From Aquilaria yunnanensis (lineage: Eukaryota; Streptophyta; Magnoliopsida; Malvales; Thymelaeaceae), in the NCBI GenBank assembly GCA_039654915.1, contig CM077597.1:41886001-41950000 (forward strand): a stretch of 64,000 nt of DNA. The letters run 5' to 3'. The translations under genes and the position numbers were made by a program. This document shows positions 22,501 through 34,303 of this stretch, piece after piece. Every line of letters begins with the position of its first letter. Position 1 is the first letter of the stretch. The notes beneath the pieces are model-generated. The model made no database searches and was not told the origin of the DNA. It saw nothing but the letters and a program-made list of their open reading frames with translations.

Positions 22501-23208
22501 CTAACAAGACTCACATTGCAAAGTAAAGATTGAACTTAAATTTGGGACTAATTTCTTAAGATTCTCCAAGGATGGATGACCTAAGCGGCTATGAATTAGA
22601 AGAGGAAAAGCTAAAACAGGACACACTAATGATGACTGCAATCTATCAAAGTAGTACATTCCATTCGATTCATGCCCTTCTCCAATCATCTTCTTAGTCT
22701 TCAAATCCTGGATAATGACATGATCAAGAAATAAACTAATATAACAGTTTAGTTGTTTGGTCAGTTTACTCACAGGCATAAGATTGAATGGAAAATTTGA
22801 AACATAGAGTGTAAAGGGTAAAGTAAAATAAGGACAAAATTGAGTAAATCTAACACCTTTAATGGTGGTGGTAGATCTATCAGCAATGGTGAGTTGACTA
22901 TGATGTGAAGCTAGAGGAGATATTTTATCAAAATTGGCTATTTTACCTGAAATATGGTCAATGGCACTAGAGTCCAACACCCAGGACTGATTTCTAGAGA
23001 AGCTAGATGAATAACAAGCTATTGGATTACTTTGATGGATAACAAATGCCATGGGAGGAGAAGCGGCCTGCTGTGCAGACTGATATTGCAAGTATTTAGT
23101 GTACTCTTCTTGAGATAAAGTAACAGACGATTGTGAGGCCATGGCTGATTGGGAATTTTTCTCTTCAAGATTTGACATTCTCCTTGATGACATGAACAAA
23201 CAAATCAC
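22501..23208 (-). pseudogene. copia gag remnant, protease and GAG-pre-integrase region
   Basis: The protease motif is SWVLDSSAIDHISG, where relatives have an Asp-Ser-Gly-Ala active site, so the glycine is replaced. The GAG-pre-integrase zinc region follows (HSRLGHPSLENLKKLV, then CESC). Upstream only about 0.5 kb separates protease from the PBS, far too little for a full copia Gag, so most of gag has been deleted. The region 23209-23576 is a GC-richer leader with no convincing frame. Confidence 0.85.
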
Positions 23209-23576
23209 AAACTTTGCTAATAACGCACAGCAACATACAAGAGACTAATCGGATGGCAACGAAACTCAAATTCTGGTCATAATTGACATGAATCAAGACC
23301 ATACACTTTTTCAGGACAAAAAGGCGAGCACATCCATCAGAACACTGTCACCGGAAGTCGCTGGATGAGGGCATTTGACGCCCACGCGCCGGCGTATTGG
23401 ATGTTTTTTGGCAACACCACCGGTACTGTTGTGGTCACCGGTGACTCCTGGGTGTTGCTGTGTCGTTGGTTTTCGATTTGGTTAAGTTGAGATAAAGGTA
23501 TTGGTTAGGGCAGCGGAAAGGGAAAGGTGAATATGGTTTCTAGTGCTGGCTGTGACAAAGATAAACTAGGCTTTAT

Positions 23577-23589
23577 GGCTCTGATACCA
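23577..23589 (-). other. Primer binding site of the copia element (tRNA-iMet type)
   Basis: Minus strand reads TGGTATCAGAGCC next to the 5' LTR, complementary to the 3' end of initiator tRNA-Met, the usual Ty1/copia primer. Confidence 0.9.
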
Positions 23590-23756
23590 TATTAAACAAT
23601 ATCAGAGGAAGAAATAGAGGACTTGATAAAATACAAGACCCTTATAGATGGGAGGAGAATACAAGGAAAGAAAATCTCTAGGAATAAAAAAAATAAATCC
23701 CTAAAAATAAAGAGAGATTATTATGCTTCCTAAACTATAAATAACATTCCATAACA
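23590..23756 (-). repeat. 5' LTR of the copia element
   Basis: 167 bp, matching 2749-2930 with a short deletion and several substitutions. Flanked at 23757-23761 by the target copy AAAGA. Confidence 0.93.
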
Positions 23757-24940
23757 AAAGAGTTATGGCTCCAATCCAAGCAATAATCTCCATCAAATTG
23801 ACTTTCTAACTACCCAATCCATAAAAAACCTAAGAAATCTAGCCTAAAATAAGTTTGGAGGGTTTGGGAGTGAAGGAGAACTTTTTTCTTAAGTGCTAGC
23901 TGAAGGATTTTAAAACAAGACAGGCTACCTCATTATTGCTACATGCCCACTCCACTCACGTTCAAAAGATGAAGTGTCTAAACATGGCTCATGAAGGCTA
24001 CTATACGGACGGTAGTAGAGCAGTAACCACTATGCTAGTCACTGCATGGTAGGTAGTGAAGTGCTATCTCATTTTGGTCCTCAGTGCTTTCCCCACTCAC
24101 CACGCCCACACAACTTGCTCATTAGAGGCTCGGTGAGGTGTTGTGCACCAATTCTTCATTTTCTCATACCTCACTTTCCTCCATGTCCCAGACTCCCTTT
24201 TCTTATGCTTTTCTAGACCTCAATAGCTCTAGTTGTGCACTTTACAATCCTCAACAAGCTAAAGTTCCATTACATACAAAAATAGCTGAAATGATATTAA
24301 GTACTAACAATTATAAGAATTAAAAGCATAAGCTAAAGGTAACAAAGATAGAAAAAAATGCACACTCATAATCCAGCATTTGAAACTTGTTTGAGTGAAA
24401 AGATTTAGAACTACAATAGAGATGCAAAATGTGACTAAATGGGAGTGATTGAATTTTAGTCGCTAGCCCTCTTTAGTCACCCTTCAACCGCTTATTGGTG
24501 GGGCTCACAGTATAAGCGACTGAAGGATGACTAGGGTTGTGATAGCCCTTAACTGCCTACCCAACCAATTGCCTAAGATAGCTAGGAATTCATGAAATTC
24601 TAGGGTTTTGGCTTATAATTTTTTGTTTCTATACTTGTGATAAAAACTAATGCATGTGTTCTAAGTTTTCTAACCTAGTCACTAGTAGTAAATAATGCAT
24701 GAGTTACTTTGGCATGGAAATTTAAACACAAACAAAACATTCAAAATGTTGGTGAATAGGCCCTTAAAAATAGTTATAAACTAGCCAAAGTTATAAGTAC
24801 ATTTTCTATAAGCATCAACCATATGTACGCTATTCAATTGTGTACATGAATCACAAACCAAAATATGTAACTGACCAATGTTGCTAGAGATATATAAGTA
24901 CAATAAAGGACTCCAACATAACTACTGAGATAGATATAGT
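23757..24940. other. Intergenic flank, no gene seen
   Basis: Continues the DNA interrupted at 2748. No supported reading frame. Composition resembles an old LTR, but no boundaries could be placed. Confidence 0.5.
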
Positions 24941-25853
24941 TAGGGGTGAAAATGGGCAGGGCCGAGCCCAAGCTCACTAGGCTTAAGCTCGGCCCCATCA
25001 CTATTTGGTATTACTCGGGCTTGGCCTCGAATTGCTCGAGCCCAATTTTTTTAGGCTCAAGCTCGACTAGAAAGCCCGCCAAACTCAAATAACACATAAA
25101 ATGTTAGTACCTTAACAACAACTTTAATGAAAGATGGGGACTGAATATTCAATTTTTCTTACATAGATAACCAGAAAGAAAAAATTAAAGACCTTATCCA
25201 AAACTTTCTAATTGTTTGCTGTTCTACCCTGATTTTATGAACTTTACAAATGAAGCATCATCTTCCTGACTTCGACAATGGAGCGTCTGGTACCGTCCTT
25301 GAGGCATCATTTGGATCTCCAGCATCTGGTTCGAGAGTTGATGGCGATAGCGATGATCTTGGGTAGAGCTATCGTCGGCAAACCTTGGATTGAGGCCATT
25401 GTCAAACTTGGGCTATCGGTAGACCTTGCGGATATCACTGATTTCAAGGCTATCGACAGACCTTGCAAGTGTTGTTGATCTCGATCTTGGGACTGTCATC
25501 ATTGGTAATCATCATTGATCACATCATTGTTCTCTTGGTGATGGCCGATACCTGATGGTGTGGCTGGGAATAGGAGTAGAGTAAGGCTTGGGACAAGGTA
25601 GGGGGCGATTAAATTGCAGTTGGGGGCCTAAGGCTTAGGAGTCTAGTAAGGAAGAAGGCTTAGGAGTCTTAGGGGGGCTTGAGCCCAATGGGCTCGTGAG
25701 CCTATAGGGCCAAATATGCTAAGGCTCGAGCTTGGCCCCAAATTTATTTCAGCCCACTTTTCGACTCGAGCTCGAAAATACCCGACTTGAAAAGCCTTAA
25801 TTCGAGCTCGAGCTCAAGCTACTTGATATAGGCCCGACCCTTTTTCACCCCTA
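24941..25853. mobile_element. Non-autonomous TIR element with GAGCTCGAGC-rich arms
   Basis: Begins TAGGGGTGAAAATGGGC and ends with its near inverse (GCCC...CACCCCTA), with arms rich in GAGCTCGAGC/GGGCTCGAGC-type palindromes extending about 150 bp. The TAGGGGTG end is hAT-like, but the flanking 8-mers (24933-24940 and 25854-25861) do not match, so the superfamily is unconfirmed. The middle (about 25250-25560) is a different, more GC-rich sequence with three CTATCG...ACCTTG repeats and no recognised protein. Confidence 0.65.
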
Positions 25854-26499
25854 AACATCCTAGGTTAACCACCTGAGCTTAACTCCTCAAGTGCTTTAAG
25901 CCTTGATCTTCTTTTGTGCTTATAGATTAGTCACTACTCAAGATCAATCCACATAGTAAGTACATAACATAACAAATAACAAATAGAACAAATAACAAGC
26001 AAATATTTCATACATGTTTGAACTAGCTCAACAACCCTCTTCAGGTTGTTGGTTAAACGACCTAAACCTCCATATGTAAATTAAGTGTGTGAATCATAAA
26101 TTCTCAGTAAAGGGTCTCTGGGATATCTATAAAATAAAAAATTAGAGGACATTGGACAATATATATGTTACAAATCTACTGTAGGCTCATTCCGGTTTGA
26201 GGGCTAACATATATGCATAAGTTCGGGTCCCTTCGAACCTCTCCTTATCCTGGTCCTCCTACGAGATATTGTCCCGTATCTAGCAAGTTTTGGCTTTTAA
26301 CTCACTCTAGCAAGCCTTGGCTTACCAAGCTATGGTAGGTTGTCACCTAGACACTTAACTATCTCCCATTGAATACTATGCACAGACTAATCCAAGCCTA
26401 CTTGGCTAAGCCAAGTCGGTTGCAAATGGACTTGCAAATGGATGGTGTACTCAACATTGTGGATGCACAACTAGGTCTAGATACTTCAAAAGGGCAAGG
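25854..26499. other. Intergenic, no gene seen
   Basis: AT-rich, without a supported frame. Ends with the target copy CAAGG of chromovirus C (26495-26499). Confidence 0.6.
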
Positions 26500-29124
26500 T
26501 GTCATGCCCAACTTAGCCCCTAGCCTATTTTGGGCCCAATTACTTAATCATGCAGTGGAATTTCATACAAGGGACGTTTATTCATTTTTAAAACATATGG
26601 GCAGGTTCCTAGGACACTACTAGTACTAGCTTATTAAGTATTCACTTACAGGTTTATATTCTACTCTCGGAAACAAGCTAGTACTTATGTGGAACTTGTG
26701 TGTTCATTTTAAGCTCGTTATCCAACATAGCCAAGTACATGCATGGCAAGCAAAACGCGAGATTCAAGTTTTGAAAAAGAAACTTGTTTATGATGCATAC
26801 TTCTTACATACTCATATGTGTCTTGGTAACCCACTATTGCATATAAACATATACATGTCTTTAATTTCAATGGTTACCATTTTAGCTCGTTATAGGCATG
26901 CATTTCCTTTCTAGTTCATGATTACTTAATTTTCATCTTTAAACATACATATAAGGCTGAGACATACATGATTCCATATTTCAACATGTGCTTAGAACAT
27001 ATAATCACACATATCTATTAGCTTTTTACTTAAGCCCAAAGATGACTATCAACCAGAATGTCCAAGAGTTCATATATATGCCATAGACATACTACATGGC
27101 CGAATATACTTAGATTTGAATTTAACATGCCATTTTACTTAAGTACCCGAAAGTGTCCATAAGCACTTAAAATCACAAATTTGGTTTTTAAGACAAACCA
27201 AAATACATAGCACATGCTTATACATGGCAAATCACACATAGAACACATTTCCGCCTTAGAGACTTTGTTCCCACAATCTAGACTCCAAGTCCTGCACATA
27301 AAGTTCACACTTATTAGATTATTACACAAGCAACCTATAACACTTAGAATACTTAGAATATTGAGCAAATACCACACATATGCATAATACCTTTACCACA
27401 GAAAGAGTATAAAATACTCTTGACCTTAGTGCCTTTCAAGTACTCCTTTTCCTACATGAAGTAGAGAATGGCGGGTAAGTAAAACTCAGTAAAGATTCTG
27501 TATAGCTCTCAGAGTCTAACATATGACTTCCAAAGCCTAATATAGCCAAGAATAACATGGCAACAAATATTCCATGCTCCTACAAAGAAAACACTAAGAC
27601 AAATAAGATACAGGTACATGCATATAACAATAATAATAATAATCGGGGGTTAGCATGCACAACCAAACATAGAAGCATACAACACATACACCACATAACA
27701 CCTTATCCCCTTGAAGGGCAGAGCAAGCATGATCCATATTTCTCATTTCTTAGGTTAATCATTTTATTAATCCTTTTTAAAATCTAACCTCTTTATGCTT
27801 GGGAATTGAGTTGGCTGACTCAATTCCTAACCGTAATGCTTGCACAGAGCTAGCTAGCATGGAGTTGCCCAAGCAATAGAACATAGCCCTCTATAGCCTT
27901 CTTAGGATCACATGGCATCCAATATCCATCACCCAAGGGCCCAAATACTCAAAGAGTATAAGAATCCTTACCAAAACCATTAGCAACTTTTGTTGCCCGA
28001 ATGCTTTAGAAGCTTGGCTCTTTGTTTTTCCTTGCTTGTTGTAACTACAACTTGTGTTCTAGCTTAAGATCCAACAAAGGCAGAAAGTTAGCAAGCCATA
28101 TTATTGTTTCACATAACTTAGAAACATAAGAAATACCAAGAACACTTGGTAGAACATACAATACCTCAACCAAAAGAGGTATGGCCGAATCCTTCAGCTT
28201 AATTTCCTTAGAGCTCCCATTCATCTTTTCTTGAATCCACCACTTGAATTCTTGCCTTGGAAGGCCTTAGAAGTTTATGTGTATTAAGAACACAAGTTTC
28301 AAACATAAGAATTCCAAGAACAAGACTTGGCCGAAACTCCTCCCGGTTGATGACTTCAAAAAATGTCTCCTTTCTTCAATCTGCTTCTTGATTCTTGTTC
28401 GAGGTGTTCTTAAGAGTTTATAGACACCAAGAACACTTGGTAAAATCTCAAGGATTATCAAGAATGAGTCTTTTCCAAATTTAGAAGGAAGAAGAAGTTT
28501 GGAAGAGTGTTTTAGAGTTTTAGGCAAAATTTGAGAGAGAAAATGAAGGAGTTTTAGTGAGAGATTGTATAGAGAGATGGAGGAGAGTTAAATGAAGTAA
28601 TTTGAGTGTTTTTGGGCATGTAATGGCCGTCCATATGGAGGGGAGAGTAAGGGAAATCATGTGATTCACATGGGGTGAGTGGGAGACAAATTGGAAGACT
28701 TTGGTGAAAGTTGGGTGAATTTATCAAAAGTAGGGGACAAGTAGGTGGAGGAAGGAATCCTAAGTGATGAGTTAGATGGGAGGTGGATTAAAATAATGGG
28801 AAATGGAGGGAGGTGGCAGCCATGTCATCCAATACCTTTAAAATTGGCTAATCCCCACCTTAGTCCCTCAATTCCTCGTATTTGGGCAATTGAGCCCAAC
28901 CACCAAAAGTCCCCTTTGTTTAATTGAGTCCCTCACCTTATATTTTCATCATTTTGCTTGGCCTAAGCCAAGATTAAATTCTGAGAGTGTCCACCATTCA
29001 TCATACTCCCCAATCCCACTTAATTAAGTGTCTCCCGAGCTCAATGAGCTCAATTCCCAAATTGGGAAAGAAATTCTCCTCACAGCCCGAGGTTTAAATC
29101 ACTTAGGATTTTGTGGGCATTACA
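26500..29124 (-). repeat. 3' LTR of chromovirus C
   Basis: 2625 bp. On the minus strand it opens TGTAATGCCC and closes GGGCATGACA. It aligns along its full length with 34304-36937, with scattered substitutions and small indels. It contains an (AAT)n tract near 27627-27643, shared by both LTRs. No real gene lies inside; frames in it are fortuitous and duplicated in the partner LTR. A purine-rich tract (AAGGAAGGGAGTG) sits just outside at 29125-29140. Confidence 0.95.
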
Positions 29125-29140
29125 ACACTCCCTTCCTTAA

Positions 29141-29565
29141 GAAGTTTGGTCTTCCAAATTTCCTAGGAGTTTAGAGAATATATGAGGATAGCTCTTAAGC
29201 ATTTCAACTTCAACTTCCCACGTGGCCTCTTTCTCAGAATGGTTAGTCCATTAGACTTTTACCATAGATATCCATTTACTCCTAAGCTTCCTAGTGTCTC
29301 CTGCCAATACCCAAATTGGCTATTCTTCATATGTGAGATTTTGGGTGATGGGAACACTAGTGACATGTACCACTTGTTTAGGATCAGAGACACACTTCTT
29401 TAACAAGTTTACATGGAAGGTGTCATGTACATGTCCGAGCTCAGGGGGTAGCTCTAACTTGTAGGCTATGTTTCCAACTCTTGAGAGTATTAGGTATGGT
29501 CCCACATACCTTGGGGCCAACTTTCCCCTCTTGCCAAACCTCATTACTCTTTTCATAGGTGACAC
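29141..29565 (-). pseudogene. chromovirus C integrase C-terminus and chromodomain, two nonsense codons
   Basis: The integrase tail shows MRFGKRGKLAPRYVGPYLIL and HDTFHVNLLKKCV. After an in-frame TAG at 29320-29322 the same frame reads on into a chromodomain (VKV, stop, WTNHSEKEATWEVEVEM, then KSYPHIF), with a TAA near 29247. Chromodomains of this group direct insertion toward heterochromatin by reading histone marks (family knowledge). The lesions would remove the domain from any product. Confidence 0.88.
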
Positions 29566-30624
29566 TTTTAACCATGCTCAGTCTCCTACCTGGAACTTCA
29601 GGTCCCTTCTTTTCTTAAGGTTGGCATATAATTCTTGCCTATTGTTGGCAGCCTTAATCCTTTCTTGGATTAATTTAATCTTCCCAGTAGTTTCCCTTAT
29701 GAGCTCTAGGCATACTTCCAATTTCTCTCCCGACTCATGTCAGCAATGTGGAGTTACACACCTTCTTCCATAAAGTGCTTTATAAGGTGCCATGCCAATC
29801 ACCGAGTGATGGTTGTTGTTGTACGAAAACTCAAATAAAGGTAAATGTCTATCCCATTCTCATTGAAAGTCTATGGCACAACATCTTAACAAATCCTCCA
29901 AGGTTTGAATGGTCCTTTTAGTTTGTCCATCCATTTGAGGATGGTATGCAGAACTAAACTTTAGCTTAGTGCCCAATGCATGGTGCAAGGACTTCCAGAA
30001 TCTGGAAACAAATCTTGGGTCTCTGTCTGAGACAATGTCATCTAGTACACCTTGCAATCTTACAATCTCCTTAACATATAACTGAGCCAATTTCTCCAAT
30101 GAGTCTATAAGGTTTATGGGCAAGAAGTGGGCTGCCTTGGTCAATCTATCCACTATGACCTAGATTGCATTACCCTTCCTTCGGGTCAGCGGCATACCCA
30201 CTACAAAATCCATGGATATGGATCCTCACTTCCTTTCTGGTATAGGCAAGCTTTGTAGCTTACCACCATGTCTCTGGTGCTCCACTTTGACTTGTTGACA
30301 AGTCATACACTTAGCCACATGAGCACCAATGTCTTATTTCATATATGGCCACCAGAAATGGGACCTCAAATCTTCATACATTTTCTGAGCTCCAGGATGT
30401 ATACTCATCAAACTGGAGTGGGCTTCTTCTAGGATTTGTTGCCTAAGTCCATCCTTATTTGGCACATAAATCCTATTCTGGAAGTATAATAGTCCATCCT
30501 TAAAGGAAAATCCTTGATACAATTTTCCTTGTTTCTGCCTAGAGATCCTAGGAATCTCCTCATCTTGAAGCTGAGCTTCCTGAATTAGGTCTTTCCACTC
30601 AGACCTAATAGTTAGGACCTTCAC
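29566..30624 (-). pseudogene. chromovirus C integrase, catalytic Glu replaced
   Basis: The N-terminal zinc region lies at 30334-30624 (EAHSSLMSIHPGAQKMYEDLR, then WWPYMK). The core at 29860-30153 shows [27 protein letters not shown] and [19 protein letters not shown]. The family has Glu in the DGQSERT-type motif; here it is Lys, a G-to-A type change that destroys the DDE triad. Stops flank these blocks, and the 29566-29859 stretch is also interrupted. Confidence 0.88.
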
Positions 30625-31148
30625 TTGGTCCTTTTCCCACTATCCCCATTCTTGGGCTAACCTAGTTATACTGAGTACTTCTGCCTCAACAGGCTCTCCG
30701 GTGGCTTTGAGTACTCCCGTGTACTTCCTACTAAGAGCATCAGCTACTACATTAGCTTTCCCAACTGTATACTCGATGACGCACTCAAAATCCTTTAGGT
30801 ACTCAAGCCACCTTCTTTGCCTCATGTTCAAGTCCTTTTGTGTAAAAAGATACTTTAGACTTTTGTGGTATGTAAAGACTTGAAATTTGCCTCCAAGTAG
30901 GTAGTGTCCCCACTGCTTAAGAGCAAAGATCACTGCTGCAATTCCAGATCATGAACTGGATAATTCTTCTCATAAGGCCTTAGTTATGTTGACCCATAAG
31001 CTATTGCTTGTTTTCCTTGCATTAAGACACAACGTAGCCCTACTCGAGAAGCATCAGTGTAAACTATATACTCCTTAGTAAGGTCTGGTAAAACCAGTAT
31101 TGGGGCTGTAGTCAGTCTCCTTTTAAGTTCTTGAAAACTAGCCTCACA
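30625..31148 (-). pseudogene. chromovirus C RNase H
   Basis: Continues directly from RT after an in-frame TAG at 31146-31148. Seen: [34 protein letters not shown], and [20 protein letters not shown], the standard gypsy RNase H landmarks. A frameshift or stop near 30935-30990 separates the halves. Confidence 0.85.
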
Positions 31149-32500
31149 CTACTCACCCCACTCAAACTTTTGGTCCTTTCTCACTAATTGGGTGAGTAGA
31201 GCTGCTAGTACAGAAAATTTGGGGACAAATCTTCCATAATAGCCAACAAGTCCTAGGAAGCTCCTTATGTCTCTCACATTTTGAGGTTGCTTCCATTCCA
31301 AGATAGCTTTAATTTTCTCGGGATCAACAGCTAGGCCATGCTCATTAATCACATGTCCGAGAAATCCAATTTTCTTAGCCCAGAATTGGCACTTACTTAG
31401 CTTGCCATACAACTTATGCTTCTTTAGCAAGCTTAGCACCACTCTTAGGTGCTCTTTATGGGCCTCTTCATCCTTCGAGTACAATAGTATATCATCGATA
31501 AATAACACAACAAAGTGGTCCAAATAAGCCTTGAACACTCTTTGCATGAGGTCCATGAAAAAGGCTGGGGCATTTGTGAGCCCAAATGGCATCACAGTGT
31601 ACTCAAAATGACCATATCTGGTCTTGAAGCCTGTCTTTGGTACATCCTCTTCTTTGACTCTCAGCTGGAAGTATCCAGATCTGAGGTCTATTTTGGAGAA
31701 AACGCTAGCTCCCTTTAACTGATCAAATAGATCCTCAATCATTGGGAGGGGGTATTTATTCTTAATGGTTAATGCATTGAGCTTTCTATAGTTAATGCAC
31801 AACCTAAGGGTTCCATCCTTTTTCTTCACAAAAAGTACAGGTGCTTCCCAAGGAAATGTACTTGGCCTGATGAAACCCTTCTCAAGCAATTCATCCAATT
31901 GCTTTCTTAGCTCCACTATTTCAGGAATAGCCATCCTGTAAGGAGCAATGGACATAGGTGCAGCTCCGAGCACCAACTTGATCTCAAACTCAACCTCTCT
32001 TGTAGGAGGGAGTCCTGGGAGATCTGTGGGGAACACTTCAGGGAATTCTCTTATTACGGGTATTTTACCCAGCTCTATTTCTACCTCAGTTCTATCTAAC
32101 CCTAGGTATTCTCCTTTAGTTATTAGGGGTTTATGTTCCACCATCTTTAAGTGACTCTCTGGGACTAACCCAGAAGAGTCCTCTAGACTTTGTGGTTCAT
32201 ATCCAGGCAAAGAAAGTTTCCTGGCACCACAGTTTATGATTACCCTATTGGCACTAAGCCAGTTCATACCCAGTATGATGTCATAGTCATAGGTCACTAA
32301 AATTATTAAGTCTTCTTTGAACTCTATTTCACCAAGCCTAAGCATGCAATTTTTCACTATATGGTATTAATCATAACCTCATTCCTGGCAGTTTTAACCA
32401 GGTACATTTTATCCGTAGTGCATACTTCAGGGTTCATATCTTTGACTAGCTTAGAAGATATTATCGACAAAGATGCACCAGTATCGATTAAAACTGATAC
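31149..32500 (-). pseudogene. chromovirus C protease and reverse transcriptase
   Basis: The protease active site IDTGASLSIISSKL is encoded at about 32450-32490 (DTGA codons at 32474-32485). A frameshift near 32357 then leads into one long frame, 31149-32357, with [43 protein letters not shown] and the catalytic box FIDD at about 31491-31502, then [17 protein letters not shown] and [12 protein letters not shown]. The RT box retains both aspartates. This is the best preserved part of the element. Confidence 0.92.
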
Positions 32501-34200
32501 TTCATAACCATTAAATAATGGTACCTATCAGAGTTCTTCTAACCAGCCTAGCCTGGTCTATTTCCTCATAGTTGAGTTCAGCTTCTTTGGCTTTTGGGAC
32601 CTCTTGAGTTCTCCTCAAGGTCTTCATCTAGAATATTCTTCCAGGAGTCATATTGTGTCTTTTCTTATCTATAGGCATGTTAGGGCCCAGATCCTTCCCT
32701 GTTGGAGGTAGAGTTATGTTCGGCTTCTTCACAGGCAATTGCCTTTGTGATCATCTGTTACCAAACCTTCCTATGGTTCCCTGCTCCTCTTTTCTGATGG
32801 GCTAGTCTCTTACCCAGTGATCCTAGGCACCGCACTTAAGGCATCCATTTATGAGCCTATAGCATGACTTTTGACCATGGAATTTTCCACAAGTCTCACA
32901 TGGAGGTCCATAACGAGCTGCCTTCTTTTCTTTGTCATTATCCTTTCTTGGCTCATGTGCCAAGTTTTCTCTACCTCTCTTTTTAGATGCCTTTTGCATC
33001 CCACTAACATTACCAGGGCCTCTCACAGTTTGGCCTCTAAATTCTTGCTCTAGGGTCATAGCCCTCTAAACAATGTCATAATACTTATGGGCACCCACTG
33101 CCTTAAGTATTTGCCTTAGTTCAGGTCTTAGTCCTCTGACGAACCTCTTAGCCTTCAAATCCTCTTGGCCATCATATTGTGAGGCATAGCGGATGAGGTT
33201 ATTAAACCTCTGCTCATATTCCAACACTGAGAGCTCTCACTGCTCAAACAAGTCAAACTCAACTTGCTTCTGGTATGTTATGGCTTCACTGATGTACTGC
33301 TATCAAAAAACTTGTAGAAATTCAGCCCACCTCATTGCCCTTCTTCTAGAAGTAGGTCTCCTAGCATTTTTGCTAGCATAAGTCCTGTGGACTGCTCTCC
33401 ACCATAGTTCAGCATTGCCTTCCAATCTGAACGTTGCAAGCAAAACCTTTTGAGGAGAGGAAACTTCCATTCTCTCGAAGATCTTTTCAACCTGGTTAAT
33501 CCAGAATTCAGCTTCATCTAGGCCACTGCTCCATTTAAAAACTGGGGGTTTTAAGGCAAGAAACCCCTCTAATTGACCTTATCTTAGGCCTCTACCATTT
33601 CTTTTGGGGGCTCTTTCATCTCTATCCGTAGGCCCTCCTTTAGGAGCCCTCGTTGCCCCAGTGGTAGCAGTGAGGCAAGTTGGCATCTTCATTTCTTCAG
33701 TGTCCAGTTCTTCTATTTATGGACTTTCTTCCCGCTCAGCTTTAGTCTCCTGTTTGATCTCAGACCTTACTCTTCTTGCTCTTGGATTTCTTCTTTCATC
33801 ATCATCATTATCACCATTTCCACTGGCTTGATCACATAGCACAGGTTCTTTCTCTGGCCTTCTTCTTATTTTTGGTTCTTTTTGTTGCCTAGCAGGTTCT
33901 GGGACTTGTGCTTGACCCCTTGTTAGGGTCTGAATGCCAGTAACTAATTCAGCCATAGTGGCTTGCATAGCCTCCATCATTGCTTCCATCCTTCCCGGGC
34001 ATCAATGCTAGGCCCAGGAACATTCGGCCTAACGGGCTCAATGGCCCTAACTTGTACTTCTGGCTCAAAACTAGCTTGCTCACCCTCTTGATGGGTGGCT
34101 CTATTCTTATTTTGGCCTCTGGCCGCTTTATCCATATTCATGGTTCTCATCCTATACATAACAACAAGCAAGGTATACATATGCTCAATATTCACAAGTA
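32501..34200 (-). pseudogene. chromovirus C gag
   Basis: N-terminal pieces at 33717-34200 include MNMDKAARGQNKNRATHQEG and the acidic/basic linker (KIRRRPEKEP). A central capsid piece lies at 33332-33517 (ERMEVSSPQK-like in a shifted frame). The C-terminal piece at 32823-33059 ends with a CCHC knuckle, CETCGKFHGQKSC followed by CLKCGA. Several frameshifts and stops separate these blocks. Confidence 0.8.
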
Positions 34201-34288
34201 GACACAATAGTGGACTTAACCTATGTGGGAACAAGTCTTCACTATAAACAATCCATAGACCAAAAATTTTGGTCCTGAGAGCATCCAT

Positions 34289-34300
34289 GCTCTGATACCA
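34289..34300 (-). other. Primer binding site of chromovirus C (tRNA-iMet type)
   Basis: Minus strand TGGTATCAGAGC, three bases inside the 5' LTR end. Confidence 0.88.
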
Positions 34301-34303
34301 AGT

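Larger units (their letters stand above)
2749..23756 (-). mobile_element. Ty1/copia LTR retrotransposon, interrupted by a nested gypsy element
   Basis: The element reads on the minus strand. Terminal repeats of 167-182 bp at 23590-23756 (5') and 2749-2930 (3') begin TGTTATGG and end TTTAACA on that strand, the inner 5' LTR base pair being mutated. A 5-bp duplication AAAGA flanks the whole element (2744-2748 and 23757-23761). An iMet-type PBS abuts the 5' LTR and a G-rich polypurine tract abuts the 3' LTR. The domain order protease, integrase, RT, RNase H is the copia order. About 17.1 kb of foreign sequence (3665-20809) splits RT from RNase H; without it the element is about 3.9 kb. That is short for a copia element, because most of gag is missing. 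It is defective. Confidence 0.95.

Noticed and set aside
24933..25861. 8-bp hAT target duplication around the TIR element
   Set aside because: GATATAGT and AACATCCT do not match, so hAT membership was not asserted.
26369..26914. Plus-strand frames at the left end of chromovirus C
   Set aside because: They cross or lie inside the LTR boundary at 26500, and the second recurs in the partner LTR.
27135..27377. 80-residue minus-strand frame, repeated identically at 34939-35181
   Set aside because: Both copies lie at the same place in the two LTRs of chromovirus C; identity reflects LTR duplication, not selection on a protein.
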